Below are positions 43,589 through 52,741 of a stretch of DNA of 64,000 bases, in pieces. Under the pieces are notes generated by a model. That model saw nothing but the letters and a program-made list of their open reading frames with translations, did no database searches and had not been told where the DNA came from. The stretch is from Fen-1362 sp049516395. Its GTDB lineage: Bacteria; Planctomycetota; Phycisphaerae; Sedimentisphaerales; Anaerobacaceae. The stretch covers positions 1 to 64,000 of the forward strand of contig JBEKTD010000005.1 of NCBI GenBank assembly GCA_049516395.1. Reading direction: 5' to 3'. Position 1 is the stretch's first letter. Each line of letters starts with the position of its first letter. The position numbers and the translations under genes are program-made.

Positions 43589-43909
43589 TCACATCTCCTT
43601 TAGCGACAAAATTGCACTCCATTATGTAGCTTGAGTCAACCCGACCAATTAAATGCTGCTGATACGAAATACGCATTGATATTTTTATCTGCTTAAACAA
43701 GCATTCACAAACAGACCGTTGCTTACAATTCATCTAATCTGGCATTTCCTGTATTAAATGCTTGGCGACACAACCATACTTTCCAATTCTACAGTAATAT
43801 CACAATCTTTTCAAAATTGTAACCAGTCGAACATTATTATGCAATATTTTTAAAGGATTTTGACCCTGCCATTTTAGTGTCCATTTCCGCTGATTAAGGG
43901 AGATAAAAA
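43589..43909. other. Intergenic region of 321 bases between DUF47 gene and phoU remnant
   Basis: AT-rich. It carries the promoter side of the DUF47-pit operon to the left and GGGAG before the phoU remnant to the right. I see no clear PHO-box tandem repeats, RNA or frame. Confidence 0.4.
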
Positions 43910-44338
43910 ATGCGTGAAAGTTTTGAAGAACACATCAAAGGGTTGAATGCAGAATTTGTCGCGATGGGCGAAATGGTAGCGATGGCTACCAGCCGAAGCA
44001 TTGAGGCGATTGTCAGGCCGCTGATTTTTCTGCCCCAAATGGCGTAAAAGGCAAATAGTATGCTCAAAAGAAGTATGCAGGCCCTTGTCAACAGGGACGA
44101 CGAAATAGCAATCGCTATTTGCAACGAGGATGACGAGGTTGACAAGCACTACGACGAGGCATATCATGACCTTTTGATGCGGATGATTAAGGACCCCAGT
44201 ATAATATCGAAGGTAACGCCTCTTATCTGGGCGACGCATAATATTGAACAAATCGCCGACCGAGTTACCAATATCTGTGAGAGAATTATTTTCCTCGCGA
44301 CCGGTTCTATGCCGCAGGTAAATGTCTCGAAGTACTGA
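43910..44338 (+). pseudogene. phoU: Decayed phoU: internal deletion plus in-frame TAA
   Basis: First part: MRESFEEHIKGLNAEFVAMG, then EMVAMATSRSIEAI, which matches the PhoU N-terminus. Directly after comes VRPLIFLPQMA, the beginning of the second PhoU repeat, then TAA (44045-44047), and after it in the same frame KANSMLKRSMQALVNRDDEI through DKHYDEAYHDLLMRM to IEQIADRVTNICERI, the rest of repeat two. About 80 residues of repeat one are thus missing, in frame, and one codon is nonsense. GGGAG precedes the ATG. PhoU regulates the phosphate regulon; an intact copy would have to be elsewhere. Confidence 0.82.
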
Positions 44339-44353
44339 GAATCAGGCACAAAA

Positions 44354-45979
<1,626 letters not shown>

Positions 45980-45988
45980 AAAAAAGAT

Positions 45989-46085
45989 CGGCCGGGTTTG
46001 CCACGGCACGGCCAAACACCGCGTATGGCTGCTCGGTTCCCCGCCTGACCAGGTTAACGGGTCGGTCTGCATGGGACCCGGCCGG
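45989..46085 (-). ncRNA. ffs: Bacterial small signal recognition particle RNA (4.5S type)
   Basis: On the minus strand the ends pair: CGGCCGGGT (5') with ACCCGGCCG (3'). Between them lies the conserved SRP core TTAACCTGGTCAGG, then the GGGGAACCG loop region with GGAA, then AGCAGCC. A run of six T (45981-45986) follows, just 2 bases before the dnaX ATG. SRP RNA binds Ffh to target membrane proteins. SRP RNA directly upstream of dnaX is a known arrangement, for example in Bacillus. About 97 bases, the normal size of the short form. Confidence 0.93.
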
Positions 46086-46241
46086 TAAAAACGATTTTCT
46101 AATTTTCAATTTGCTATTCAGGCACCTGCAGTATAACAAGTCAGCCGAAAATTTCCATAATTTTCGCTTGAACAATTTGCGCCGAAAAGCTAATTAGGAT
46201 ATTATGAATCGAATCAATAAAACCGGATATGGGAGACAGGT

Positions 46242-46427
46242 ATGAAGGTAAGCATTGAGGATACCTGCACGGCCTGCGGGCTGTGCTGCGACACCTGCCC
46301 GGAGGTCTTCGAAATGGGACCAGATAAGGCAGAGGTAAAAGTCGAGGATGTTCTTCCGGCAGAATACGAAGATGCGGTGCAGCAGGCAGCGGACGAATGC
46401 CCCGTAGAGGCAATAGTCGTCGAATAA
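46242..46427 (+). CDS. Single-cluster [4Fe-4S] ferredoxin
   Basis: Predicted 61 residues. CTACGLCCDTCPEVF provides C-x2-C-x2-C and the CP pair, and a distant ECPVEAI gives the remaining Cys, the layout of monocluster ferredoxins such as that of Thermotoga. An extra Cys occurs next to the third ligand (CC). Acidic protein, low-potential electron carrier in the cytoplasm. GGGAGACAGGT precedes the ATG. Ends one base from the proC stop on the opposite strand. Confidence 0.92.
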   Translation: MKVSIEDTCTACGLCCDTCPEVFEMGPDKAEVKVEDVLPAEYEDAVQQAADECPVEAIVVE

Positions 46428-46428
46428 A

Positions 46429-47238
46429 TCAGGATGACAGCTCCCGGCTTTTGTTGCGGGCAGCAGTCAGCGCGTCGGCGAGTAATTGAGGGAAATTCTT
46501 CGCCGCGAAGACCTTCAGCGCCGCCTCGGTCGTACCACCTGGGCTTGTTACCTTGCGGCGAAGCTCGCTGGGGCTTTCGCTGAATTTATCCCGCTCGGAG
46601 GCGAGCAGAGCAGCTCCTTTGGCGGTTTGCAGCACAAGGATTTTCGCTATTTCCGGAGGCAGCCCCATCTCACCCGCAATCCTTATCATTTCTTCCATCA
46701 TCAGGAAGAAATACGCAGGTCCTGACCCGCTAACGGCCGTAACAGCATCTATCAGGTCCTCGTTATCGACGATTACCGCCTTGCCGATAGCCGAAAATAT
46801 CCGCATTGCCTTATCCATCATCGGACGCGCTTTGTTGTTGGCAAACAGTGCGCTTGCCCCTTCACCTATCAACGCCGGGGTATTGGGCATAACGCGGATT
46901 ATTGGCTTATCGTTGAGCGCCGCGGCAATTTCGTCGATTTTTACGCCCGCCGCGATTGAAATAACAAGCGTGCTGTGCCTGACGGTCGATTCAATAGCCA
47001 GTAGAACATTAGCCATATTCTGCGGCTTGACGCTAAGTATCAGGATATCCACCTGCCCGGCCAGTGCGGTGCTGTTAGACATCGCCTGGACGTGGTATTG
47101 CCTCGTCAGATACTCCAGCCGGTCGGACCGAATATCGTTGATAAAAATATACTTCGGCTTGCATATATTGGCGCTGATTATGCCCTTAATCAGGGCTTCC
47201 GCCATATTGCCCGCACCGATAAAACCAATTGTGTCCAT
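46429..47238 (-). CDS. proC: Pyrroline-5-carboxylate reductase
   Basis: Predicted 269 residues, usual length. N-terminal Rossmann GFIGAGNMAEALIKGI, LSVKPQNMANVL, the catalytic/dimerisation region RVMPNTPALIGEGASALF, AVSGSGPAYFFLMMEEMI and the C-terminal VTSPGGTTEAAL. Last step of proline synthesis, NAD(P)H-dependent. AAGGAGGAATT precedes the ATG. Confidence 0.95.
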   Translation of the reverse strand: MDTIGFIGAGNMAEALIKGIISANICKPKYIFINDIRSDRLEYLTRQYHVQAMSNSTALAGQVDILILSVKPQNMANVLLAIESTVRHSTLVISIAAGVKIDEIAAALNDKPIIRVMPNTPALIGEGASALFANNKARPMMDKAMRIFSAIGKAVIVDNEDLIDAVTAVSGSGPAYFFLMMEEMIRIAGEMGLPPEIAKILVLQTAKGAALLASERDKFSESPSELRRKVTSPGGTTEAALKVFAAKNFPQLLADALTAARNKSRELSS

Positions 47239-47326
47239 AATTCCTCCTTGCTGTAACCAAGGCCCGAATTATAATCTCTCATACAATCTCAAACGCATAA
47301 TAATAACACGTTTGCGGAGAAAAACA

Positions 47327-47832
47327 ATGCAAAAGCAGGTAAGTTTCGAAAAAGCGTACAAAACCAAGTATCCCGAACAGATTGTCATTGTAGTGGCAAA
47401 GGATAAAAATGGCAAGGCCAATCCTGTCACCCTGGGCTGGAAACGATGATTACCTCGTATGAGCCGGCGATGATGGCTATAGGCGTCTATAAAGGCCATT
47501 ACAGCGTCAAATGCATACGCCATTCGAAGTGCTTTACGCTTGTCTACCCATCAGTTGATATGGCCAAGGCGGCCCTGTTCTTCGGCGAACATTCGGGCAG
47601 GGACACCGACAAATTTGCCCAGTTTAACACCAAGACCACGCCTGCCAAAAAAATTGATTCGGTTTTGCTGGCCGACGCCGTAGCAAATTTTGAATGTCGA
47701 TTGGTTAAACAGATTGCCACTGGCGACCATATTACCTTTTTCGGAGAAGTGGTTTGCGCACATATCAATAAAAAGCCCAAAAAACGCCTGTATTCATTAG
47801 GCACAGGACACAAAGTTGGTGCGGTGCGATAA
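47327..47832 (+). pseudogene. Flavin reductase family protein split by a frameshift
   Basis: First frame from ATG 47327 (GGAG upstream): MQKQVSFEKAYKTKYPEQIV, then KANPVTLGWKR and TGA at 47447-47449. Second frame from ATG 47446: MITSYEPAMMAIGVYKGHYS to the end. Joined they form one FMN-binding split-barrel flavin reductase (NPVTLGW ... PAMMAIGVYKGHYS, CFTLVYPS, FGEVVCAHI), about 168 residues. Stop and start overlap as ATGA, so coupled translation of two pieces cannot be excluded, but a one-base indel or sequence error is more likely. Confidence 0.78.
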
Positions 47833-47888
47833 CCAATTCAACACGTTTTTGATTTCCCACTTTCGATATTTGGGCGTATGATGTTGCT

Positions 47889-48428
47889 ATGCTTGTAAAA
47901 GGACTTGTGCAGATATATACGGGAGACGGCAAGGGCAAGACAACCGCGGCCCTTGGGCTTGCTCTACGCGCGGCTGGCCAGGGCAACAAAATCCTGATTT
48001 ATCAGTTCCTCAAACCTCCCTGCTTAAATACCGGCGAACGCGTCGCGCTATCATCGCTGCCATCAATAAAAATAGAGTCGCTCGATATCCAGTGGGATAT
48101 GGGAAAATCGCTAAAAGACCCAAAAGCGATATCGGCAGCGCAAACAGCCCTTCACGAATCCCTTGAACACCTCACAAAATCAGCTATGAATCGTGAATTT
48201 GACGTTCTGATTCTCGACGAGATTGTTTACTGCGTTTCAAAAGGACTGGCGAGTGTCGAGGACTTGAAAAAAGTTATCGAGGGAAGGGACCCGCACGTTG
48301 AGATTATCCTAACCGGCCGAGGGGCAATACCCGAACTGATTGCCTTGGCCGATTTGGTTACCGAAATGAAGAGTATCAAGCACCCGTTTGATAAAGGCAC
48401 CGTCGCCAGACAGGGAATTGAGTTCTAG
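47889..48428 (+). CDS. cobO: Corrinoid adenosyltransferase, CobO/BtuR type
   Basis: Predicted 179 residues. P-loop TGDGKGKTTAALGLALRAAG at residues 11-30, YQFLKPP, DVLILDEIVYCVSKGL and EIILTGRGAIPELIALADLV are standard. Transfers the adenosyl group of ATP to cobalt of corrinoids. No cobalamin riboswitch fits in the 56-base gap upstream. No clear ribosome binding site; ATG 47889 matches family start. Confidence 0.93.
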   Translation: MLVKGLVQIYTGDGKGKTTAALGLALRAAGQGNKILIYQFLKPPCLNTGERVALSSLPSIKIESLDIQWDMGKSLKDPKAISAAQTALHESLEHLTKSAMNREFDVLILDEIVYCVSKGLASVEDLKKVIEGRDPHVEIILTGRGAIPELIALADLVTEMKSIKHPFDKGTVARQGIEF

Positions 48429-48467
48429 CAAGCTATAGGGGTAAACTTTATCCTGGAAACGCCGGGT

Positions 48468-48495
48468 TTGATTTTACGCTGGATTCTGCTATAAT
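48468..48495 (+). promoter_or_regulatory. Sigma70-like promoter before the GGDEF gene
   Basis: TTGATT (48468-48473), 16 bases, TATAAT (48490-48495); predicted start about 48502. The GGDEF start codon 48521 has AAGGG upstream. Confidence 0.6.
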
Positions 48496-48520
48496 ACCCT
48501 ATCGGAGTCAAGGGTGATAA

Positions 48521-49561
48521 ATGATGGTAACTGCAATGGGCAATATGGACACAGGCGGAATCCTGCTGATAGGCAATCCGGCATCGGCGGTTTTGGGAGG
48601 TATTCCAGCCGACAAACCCGCGATTCAGGTCTGCGGCAATATACACGATGGTATTGAAACCGCGAGAAAAACCGGTTTTGCCGCAATCGCCGTGGTAATG
48701 AAAGGCACAGCGGCCAATTTGCGTGACGGACTTGCCCTGCTCCGTGAAAACACAAATGCGAAAATTCTTCTGCTTGCGCGGATGTATGAAGAACCGGAGG
48801 CGATAAAACTGGTCGGCAGCAACGGGGTCAGTTTAGCGGACGATTACCTGATTTGCCCGGTTCAAACAGAGCAGCTTTACAATATTACTTGTCGCGGCCG
48901 GCTTATGGCTGTGGCAGGAAAAGAGCCAGCCATTACTGATGCGACACTTCTGGCAAAGATAAATCGGCTGGAAAAACTTGCGACCGAGGACGATTTGACG
49001 GGCCTGAAAAACAGAAGGTATCTGTGGGAATTCGCAAAACAGGTAATCGCCCGGGCAAAGAAAGATAACGGGCGAGTAACCGTGCTCGTATTCGACATAG
49101 ACGATTTTAAGCATTATAACGACATTTACGGCCACGCAGCGGGCGATGAGGTGCTAAAGCAGGCGTCGCTTTTAATGAGGCGATGCTGCCGCAAGCACGA
49201 TATGGTGGCAAGGTTGGGCGGCGATGAATTCGCGGTGGTATTCTGGGACGATCCGCAAAACCCCCAGCCGACAGACGGCGGTGAGAGACGTTCATTTACA
49301 GCAGACCATCCGGGAGAAGTAATATTCATCGCCAAACGATTCCGCAGAGAAATTGAAAAGACCAACCTTCGGTTTTTAGGTCCTGATGGCAGAGGTGTGC
49401 TGACGATAAGCGGCGGATTGGCAAGTTTGAACAAGGATGCTTCGACAACCGAGGAGCTTTTCGAAAAGGCAGACCAGGCACTTCTCGAAGCGAAACGCAG
49501 CGGCAAAAACAGAATTTACCTCGTAGGCCAGCCCGAAAACGACATCGATAAAATCGAGTAG
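48521..49561 (+). CDS. Diguanylate cyclase (GGDEF) with receiver-like N-terminal domain
   Basis: Predicted 346 residues. Residues 1-125 look like a degenerate receiver fold (GGILLIGNPASAVLGG, FAAIAVVMKGT, AKILLLARMYEEPEA) without the phospho-acceptor motif. The GGDEF domain begins at LEKLATEDDLTGLKNRRYL; GGDEF itself is at about 233-237 (VARLGGDEFAVVF), with an I-site RKHD five residues before, so product inhibition by c-di-GMP is expected. Synthesises c-di-GMP from GTP in the cytoplasm. No EAL domain. Confidence 0.92.
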   Translation: MMVTAMGNMDTGGILLIGNPASAVLGGIPADKPAIQVCGNIHDGIETARKTGFAAIAVVMKGTAANLRDGLALLRENTNAKILLLARMYEEPEAIKLVGSNGVSLADDYLICPVQTEQLYNITCRGRLMAVAGKEPAITDATLLAKINRLEKLATEDDLTGLKNRRYLWEFAKQVIARAKKDNGRVTVLVFDIDDFKHYNDIYGHAAGDEVLKQASLLMRRCCRKHDMVARLGGDEFAVVFWDDPQNPQPTDGGERRSFTADHPGEVIFIAKRFRREIEKTNLRFLGPDGRGVLTISGGLASLNKDASTTEELFEKADQALLEAKRSGKNRIYLVGQPENDIDKIE

Positions 49562-49566
49562 CTGCC

Positions 49567-50778
49567 CTACGTCCCCAAAACAATCGTTTCGGTTTTACTG
49601 ATGAGTTTGTAGCGGATGCCGCGCCAGCGAATTGTTCTGCCAGAGACCGACGACAATATCAAAACAAGCATAAGCAGCGACCATAGCCAGAACAGCGTAA
49701 TATCGGCTATCGCAGCGATTTTCAACCTTGGCCAGTCCTCCGCGAGCAATTTGCTTGCCATACTTTGCCTGAGTATCGCCCTTGTAAATTGCACGATAAA
49801 AAACAGAACCGGCACCGCGGTAAAAAGCCAAATGTAATGATTCTGCGTGATTCCGGCGTAAATCGCCAAAACCGCCCCGCCCCAAAGCCCAAAAACCGAA
49901 TATATCGCGCTGAACAATCCGAATGACCATGTTTGCGGCGCATAAACCTTTGTTATAACGAACTGCCTGCGACCGAACTCGAATAATTTTGCCCAGGTGG
50001 TCGATTCCGAGGTGGCCACAAGACAGCCAGGGACAAACTCGACTTTTTTATGAGCGTCTTTCACGGCACAACTCAGCGAATAATCATCGCTTACAGCCTT
50101 TTGCCAGAGCTTTTCAATGCCCAATTCCCTGAAGGTCTGCACCTGAATCGCCATTGAACCCCCCCAGGCGTGATTGAAAGGCGTATTGCCCATAAGCTGG
50201 GCAATCTTGGCGTTTACTGCTGATAAGGCAAGCGTGGCAAGGTTGCCTGTTCTGGGAACGAACCATCGATAGCCGGTTGCAGCCCCTTTTGATTCAGGAT
50301 GCCGAAGAGGATAGACCAGATGATGCAGCCAGGTCAACTTGACGCAGATATCCGAATCCGCAAAGGCCAGCGCTTCAATATCTTCGGGAATCCGGCGATA
50401 AACATACAAAATATTATGGATTTTCTGGCTGCACTCCTGCCCAACCCCGGCAACAAGTATCTGAACGTCGCTTGCCTTTGTGCTCCCGGCCAATTTATCC
50501 TTTAACCTACATAATTGCCCGTATGCGGGGTCGGCCTTATCCTCTACTACAAACCACAATAGGTAATTTTCGTAATCCTGCCTGTAAAACGAAGCGATAT
50601 TCTGCTCAAAATTCTCATCGAGATTTTTGCAGGGAATTATCAGCGCAACACGAGGCGAGTAACGCTTGTGCTTCTTATCGTACTTGGCCAGCGCGAAAAA
50701 GTAATTTTTCAACGTCAGCGTTGAAAAAAGCAACTGTGAAATTATTAGTACCCCGGCAATATAAACATACCAGCCCAT
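49567..50778 (-). CDS. Family 2/21 membrane glycosyltransferase
   Basis: Predicted 403 residues. One N-terminal helix (IAGVLIISQLLFSTLTL), a GT-A catalytic domain with RVALIIPCKNLDENFEQNI, LAFADSDICVKLTWL (DxD-like), SDDYSLSCAV and FEFGRRQFVITK at the place of the QxxRW motif, then three to four C-terminal helices. This layout resembles ceramide glucosyltransferase/HpnI-type enzymes that glycosylate a lipid on the inner membrane. The sugar and acceptor are unknown. Convergent with the GGDEF gene. Confidence 0.85.
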   Translation of the reverse strand: MGWYVYIAGVLIISQLLFSTLTLKNYFFALAKYDKKHKRYSPRVALIIPCKNLDENFEQNIASFYRQDYENYLLWFVVEDKADPAYGQLCRLKDKLAGSTKASDVQILVAGVGQECSQKIHNILYVYRRIPEDIEALAFADSDICVKLTWLHHLVYPLRHPESKGAATGYRWFVPRTGNLATLALSAVNAKIAQLMGNTPFNHAWGGSMAIQVQTFRELGIEKLWQKAVSDDYSLSCAVKDAHKKVEFVPGCLVATSESTTWAKLFEFGRRQFVITKVYAPQTWSFGLFSAIYSVFGLWGGAVLAIYAGITQNHYIWLFTAVPVLFFIVQFTRAILRQSMASKLLAEDWPRLKIAAIADITLFWLWSLLMLVLILSSVSGRTIRWRGIRYKLISKTETIVLGT

Positions 50779-50908
50779 ATAGGCAAATTATCATTTATCA
50801 ATCATCATTTAGCAATCTCCGTGTCTTATTTTTTTGATTATCGATGATTGTGATTTATCCCTTGACTGGAATCGTAAATTGTAAATAATACCCTGAGAAT
50901 TGTCGTAT

Positions 50909-50991
50909 GGGTCGGTGCCCGAGCGGCTAAAGGGAGCGGACTGTAAATCCGCTGGCGAAAGTCTACGGAGGTTCGAATCCTCCCCGGCCCA
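50909..50991 (+). tRNA. tRNA-Tyr (anticodon GTA)
   Basis: Acceptor GGGTCGG pairs with CCGGCCC (one G-U), discriminator A; anticodon stem GCGGA...TCCGC with GTA at 50943-50945; long class II variable arm; T arm with GGTTCGAATCC. The CCA end is not encoded. Confidence 0.95.
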
Positions 50992-50995
50992 CTGC

Positions 50996-51028
50996 AAAAA
51001 CTCGCTTTTTGGGATGGGGTGAGTTTTG
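50996..51028 (+). terminator. Probable terminator after tRNA-Tyr
   Basis: AAAAACTC...GAGTTTT with a 17-base loop, four bases after the tRNA. The loop is long and the T run short. Confidence 0.4.
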
Positions 51029-51090
51029 CTTGCGCCCTGCTTGCGCGGTCCTGCATTTGTCTTTTTTCGGAGCTTGACAGGGAATTCCCC

Positions 51091-51355
51091 TTAGCGTTTC
51101 TTTCTCACCATTGCCGCGCCTAGGCCGAGAAGCAAGAGCGTCGCGGGTTCAGGGCACCTGCGTTGCGATAAAGTACGGGTAGTCCAAATCCGAGGCGAAG
51201 ACAGTCCCGTTCCCGCTCGAATTGAGTTTCTTAATCGTCCCGTTGTGGGAACACGACACGTAAATATTATCTGCGCGTGCGATGGCGCTGGCCAACAAGC
51301 CCAGCACGGTCACGGCGAACAACGCTATGCGAAGTTGGTTATGATTCGTTTTCAT
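51091..51355 (-). pseudogene. Decayed PEP-CTERM protein with NHL/beta-propeller-like start
   Basis: ATG 51355 with AGGAG upstream, signal peptide (ALFAVTVLGLLASAIARA), then NIYVSCSHNGTIKKLNSSG, which looks like the first blade of an NHL-type propeller. The frame stops at VP followed by TGA; skipping one T gives VPEPATLLLLGLGAAMVRKK and TAA at 51091-51093, a complete PEP-CTERM tail. So one inserted base disrupts the sorting signal, and the expected propeller body is mostly absent (about 85 residues in total). Confidence 0.78.
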
Positions 51356-51466
51356 TTTTCTTCTCCTCTTTGCCTTCTGCCCCACCCTGCAAAGATGATT
51401 CTCATTATACGCTTTACAGCCGGACAGTCAAGGGGAAACGGAGAGAGATTTACCGTCTTCTGGCTG

Positions 51467-52582
51467 CTATCGCCCTGCCTGTGGTATCGCCGCGGCCTCG
51501 ATTTCAAATAAAAGATCGTCCCGGCAGATGTCGCCGATTGTTGTTATCCACGGCCAGTCGAGCTGTCTCCTGAACTCCTCGAAAGCGCCTTCTACCTCAG
51601 CCGTCTTGCAATACGCGACAACCTGAACGACGTCCCTATCCTGGCAATTCATATCACGCAGCGCAGCTCTGACGTTTTCAATTGTTGTCGCGATTTGTCC
51701 TTTCGCGTCCCCGATATGCGTAGTATTTCCTTTAGCGTCTATCGAAGCGGTTCCAGAAATGAATACCGTTTTGCCCGCGGGGCTGCTAGCCCGCGACGCA
51801 CGCGAAAACGCCGAACCATAATCAAACGCGCACTGTTGCCAGCCAATCGCCGCCAACAGCTCAATCGAACCCGCCGGCTCAAGAACAGCCGTCATGTCCA
51901 TCCCGAATTGCCCGTCCCCGCCAAGCCCCAGTCCTATACCTGTGCTCGCGGGCATCGACTGCCTGATACCTTTGCCAATCAGGCCCAGCTTCTCGAAGAA
52001 TTGATTCCTCGCCTTGTTAAATTCGCCGTACAAAGACAATATATCACCAAGCCACATCCATGTTCGTGATACCGCTCTGAAATCACTTCCGTATTGTTTC
52101 AACGCGGATTCCGCCTTCTCGAACATCGCTATCGTTTGTCCAAGACATTCGCCCGATTTGCCTCCCGGTATTCCCGAAAGCGTTAAATATACCCCTTCTG
52201 ACGTTCTAATCACTCGCCCGTACGCTTTGCCGTCAATCCTGACAACTTCGGGCTTGTTCACTCGCGCCAACGCGTGAACTTGCACTCCAATGGTATGTCC
52301 TCGCTTGCTTTCCCTGCCCGTCAACATGCTCGGCACAACACCATCGTCTATTTCGCCATATGCCTCAGACCTCGCCGCTGAAACAATAGGCAATGTCCCA
52401 TCGACGGTAAATATTCGCTCCTCAAGGATGCTCGCTCGCTCCTCAGTCAGTATCTTACGAATACCCGCGAACATCTCCAAAAGCTTGTCTTTCGCCGGTG
52501 CGCAATTCTCGAGAGTCGCCGAGATATATATCTCAGTCGCCAGCGGCCCGCGGACATTGCGAGTTTCTATCTTAATAGCCAT
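51467..52582 (-). CDS. RidA/YjgF-fold protein (chorismatase-like)
   Basis: Predicted 371 residues from ATG 52582 (MAIKIETRNVRGPLATEIYI); the frame is open up to 52690, and GGAGG is 13 bases before the ATG, slightly far. The C-terminal third (KTVFISGTASIDAKGNTTHI, ENVRAALRDMN, VVQVVAYCKT) is a clear YjgF/RidA-type domain. The N-terminal part looks like a second, diverged copy with TEIYISATLE. Two-domain YjgF proteins of this size include the FkbO/Hyg5 chorismatases, but I cannot verify active-site residues. Function open. Confidence 0.6.
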   Translation of the reverse strand: MAIKIETRNVRGPLATEIYISATLENCAPAKDKLLEMFAGIRKILTEERASILEERIFTVDGTLPIVSAARSEAYGEIDDGVVPSMLTGRESKRGHTIGVQVHALARVNKPEVVRIDGKAYGRVIRTSEGVYLTLSGIPGGKSGECLGQTIAMFEKAESALKQYGSDFRAVSRTWMWLGDILSLYGEFNKARNQFFEKLGLIGKGIRQSMPASTGIGLGLGGDGQFGMDMTAVLEPAGSIELLAAIGWQQCAFDYGSAFSRASRASSPAGKTVFISGTASIDAKGNTTHIGDAKGQIATTIENVRAALRDMNCQDRDVVQVVAYCKTAEVEGAFEEFRRQLDWPWITTIGDICRDDLLFEIEAAAIPQAGR

Positions 52583-52741
52583 CGCGGCTCTGCCACCTCC
52601 AAATTCACAGTTTATTACCTTCTCGGCAACATGGACTTTGCTGAATTTAACAAAAAATTTAATTTTATCATATTGTCCGTGCGAAAGCAATACTTACGTA
52701 AATCCCGGCCACGACCCGCACAGTATAACAGACGCAAGAAG

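Noticed and set aside
43589..43909. PHO box before phoU or DUF47
   Set aside because: No pair of CTGTCAT-like 7-base repeats with 11-base spacing could be found.
45980..46072. N-terminal extension of DnaX by 31 residues
   Set aside because: The DNA is the SRP RNA gene, and MAYTVLARKYR at 45979 is the universal DnaX start.
47833..47888. Cobalamin riboswitch before cobO
   Set aside because: Only 56 bases are available and no B12-box-like sequence is present.
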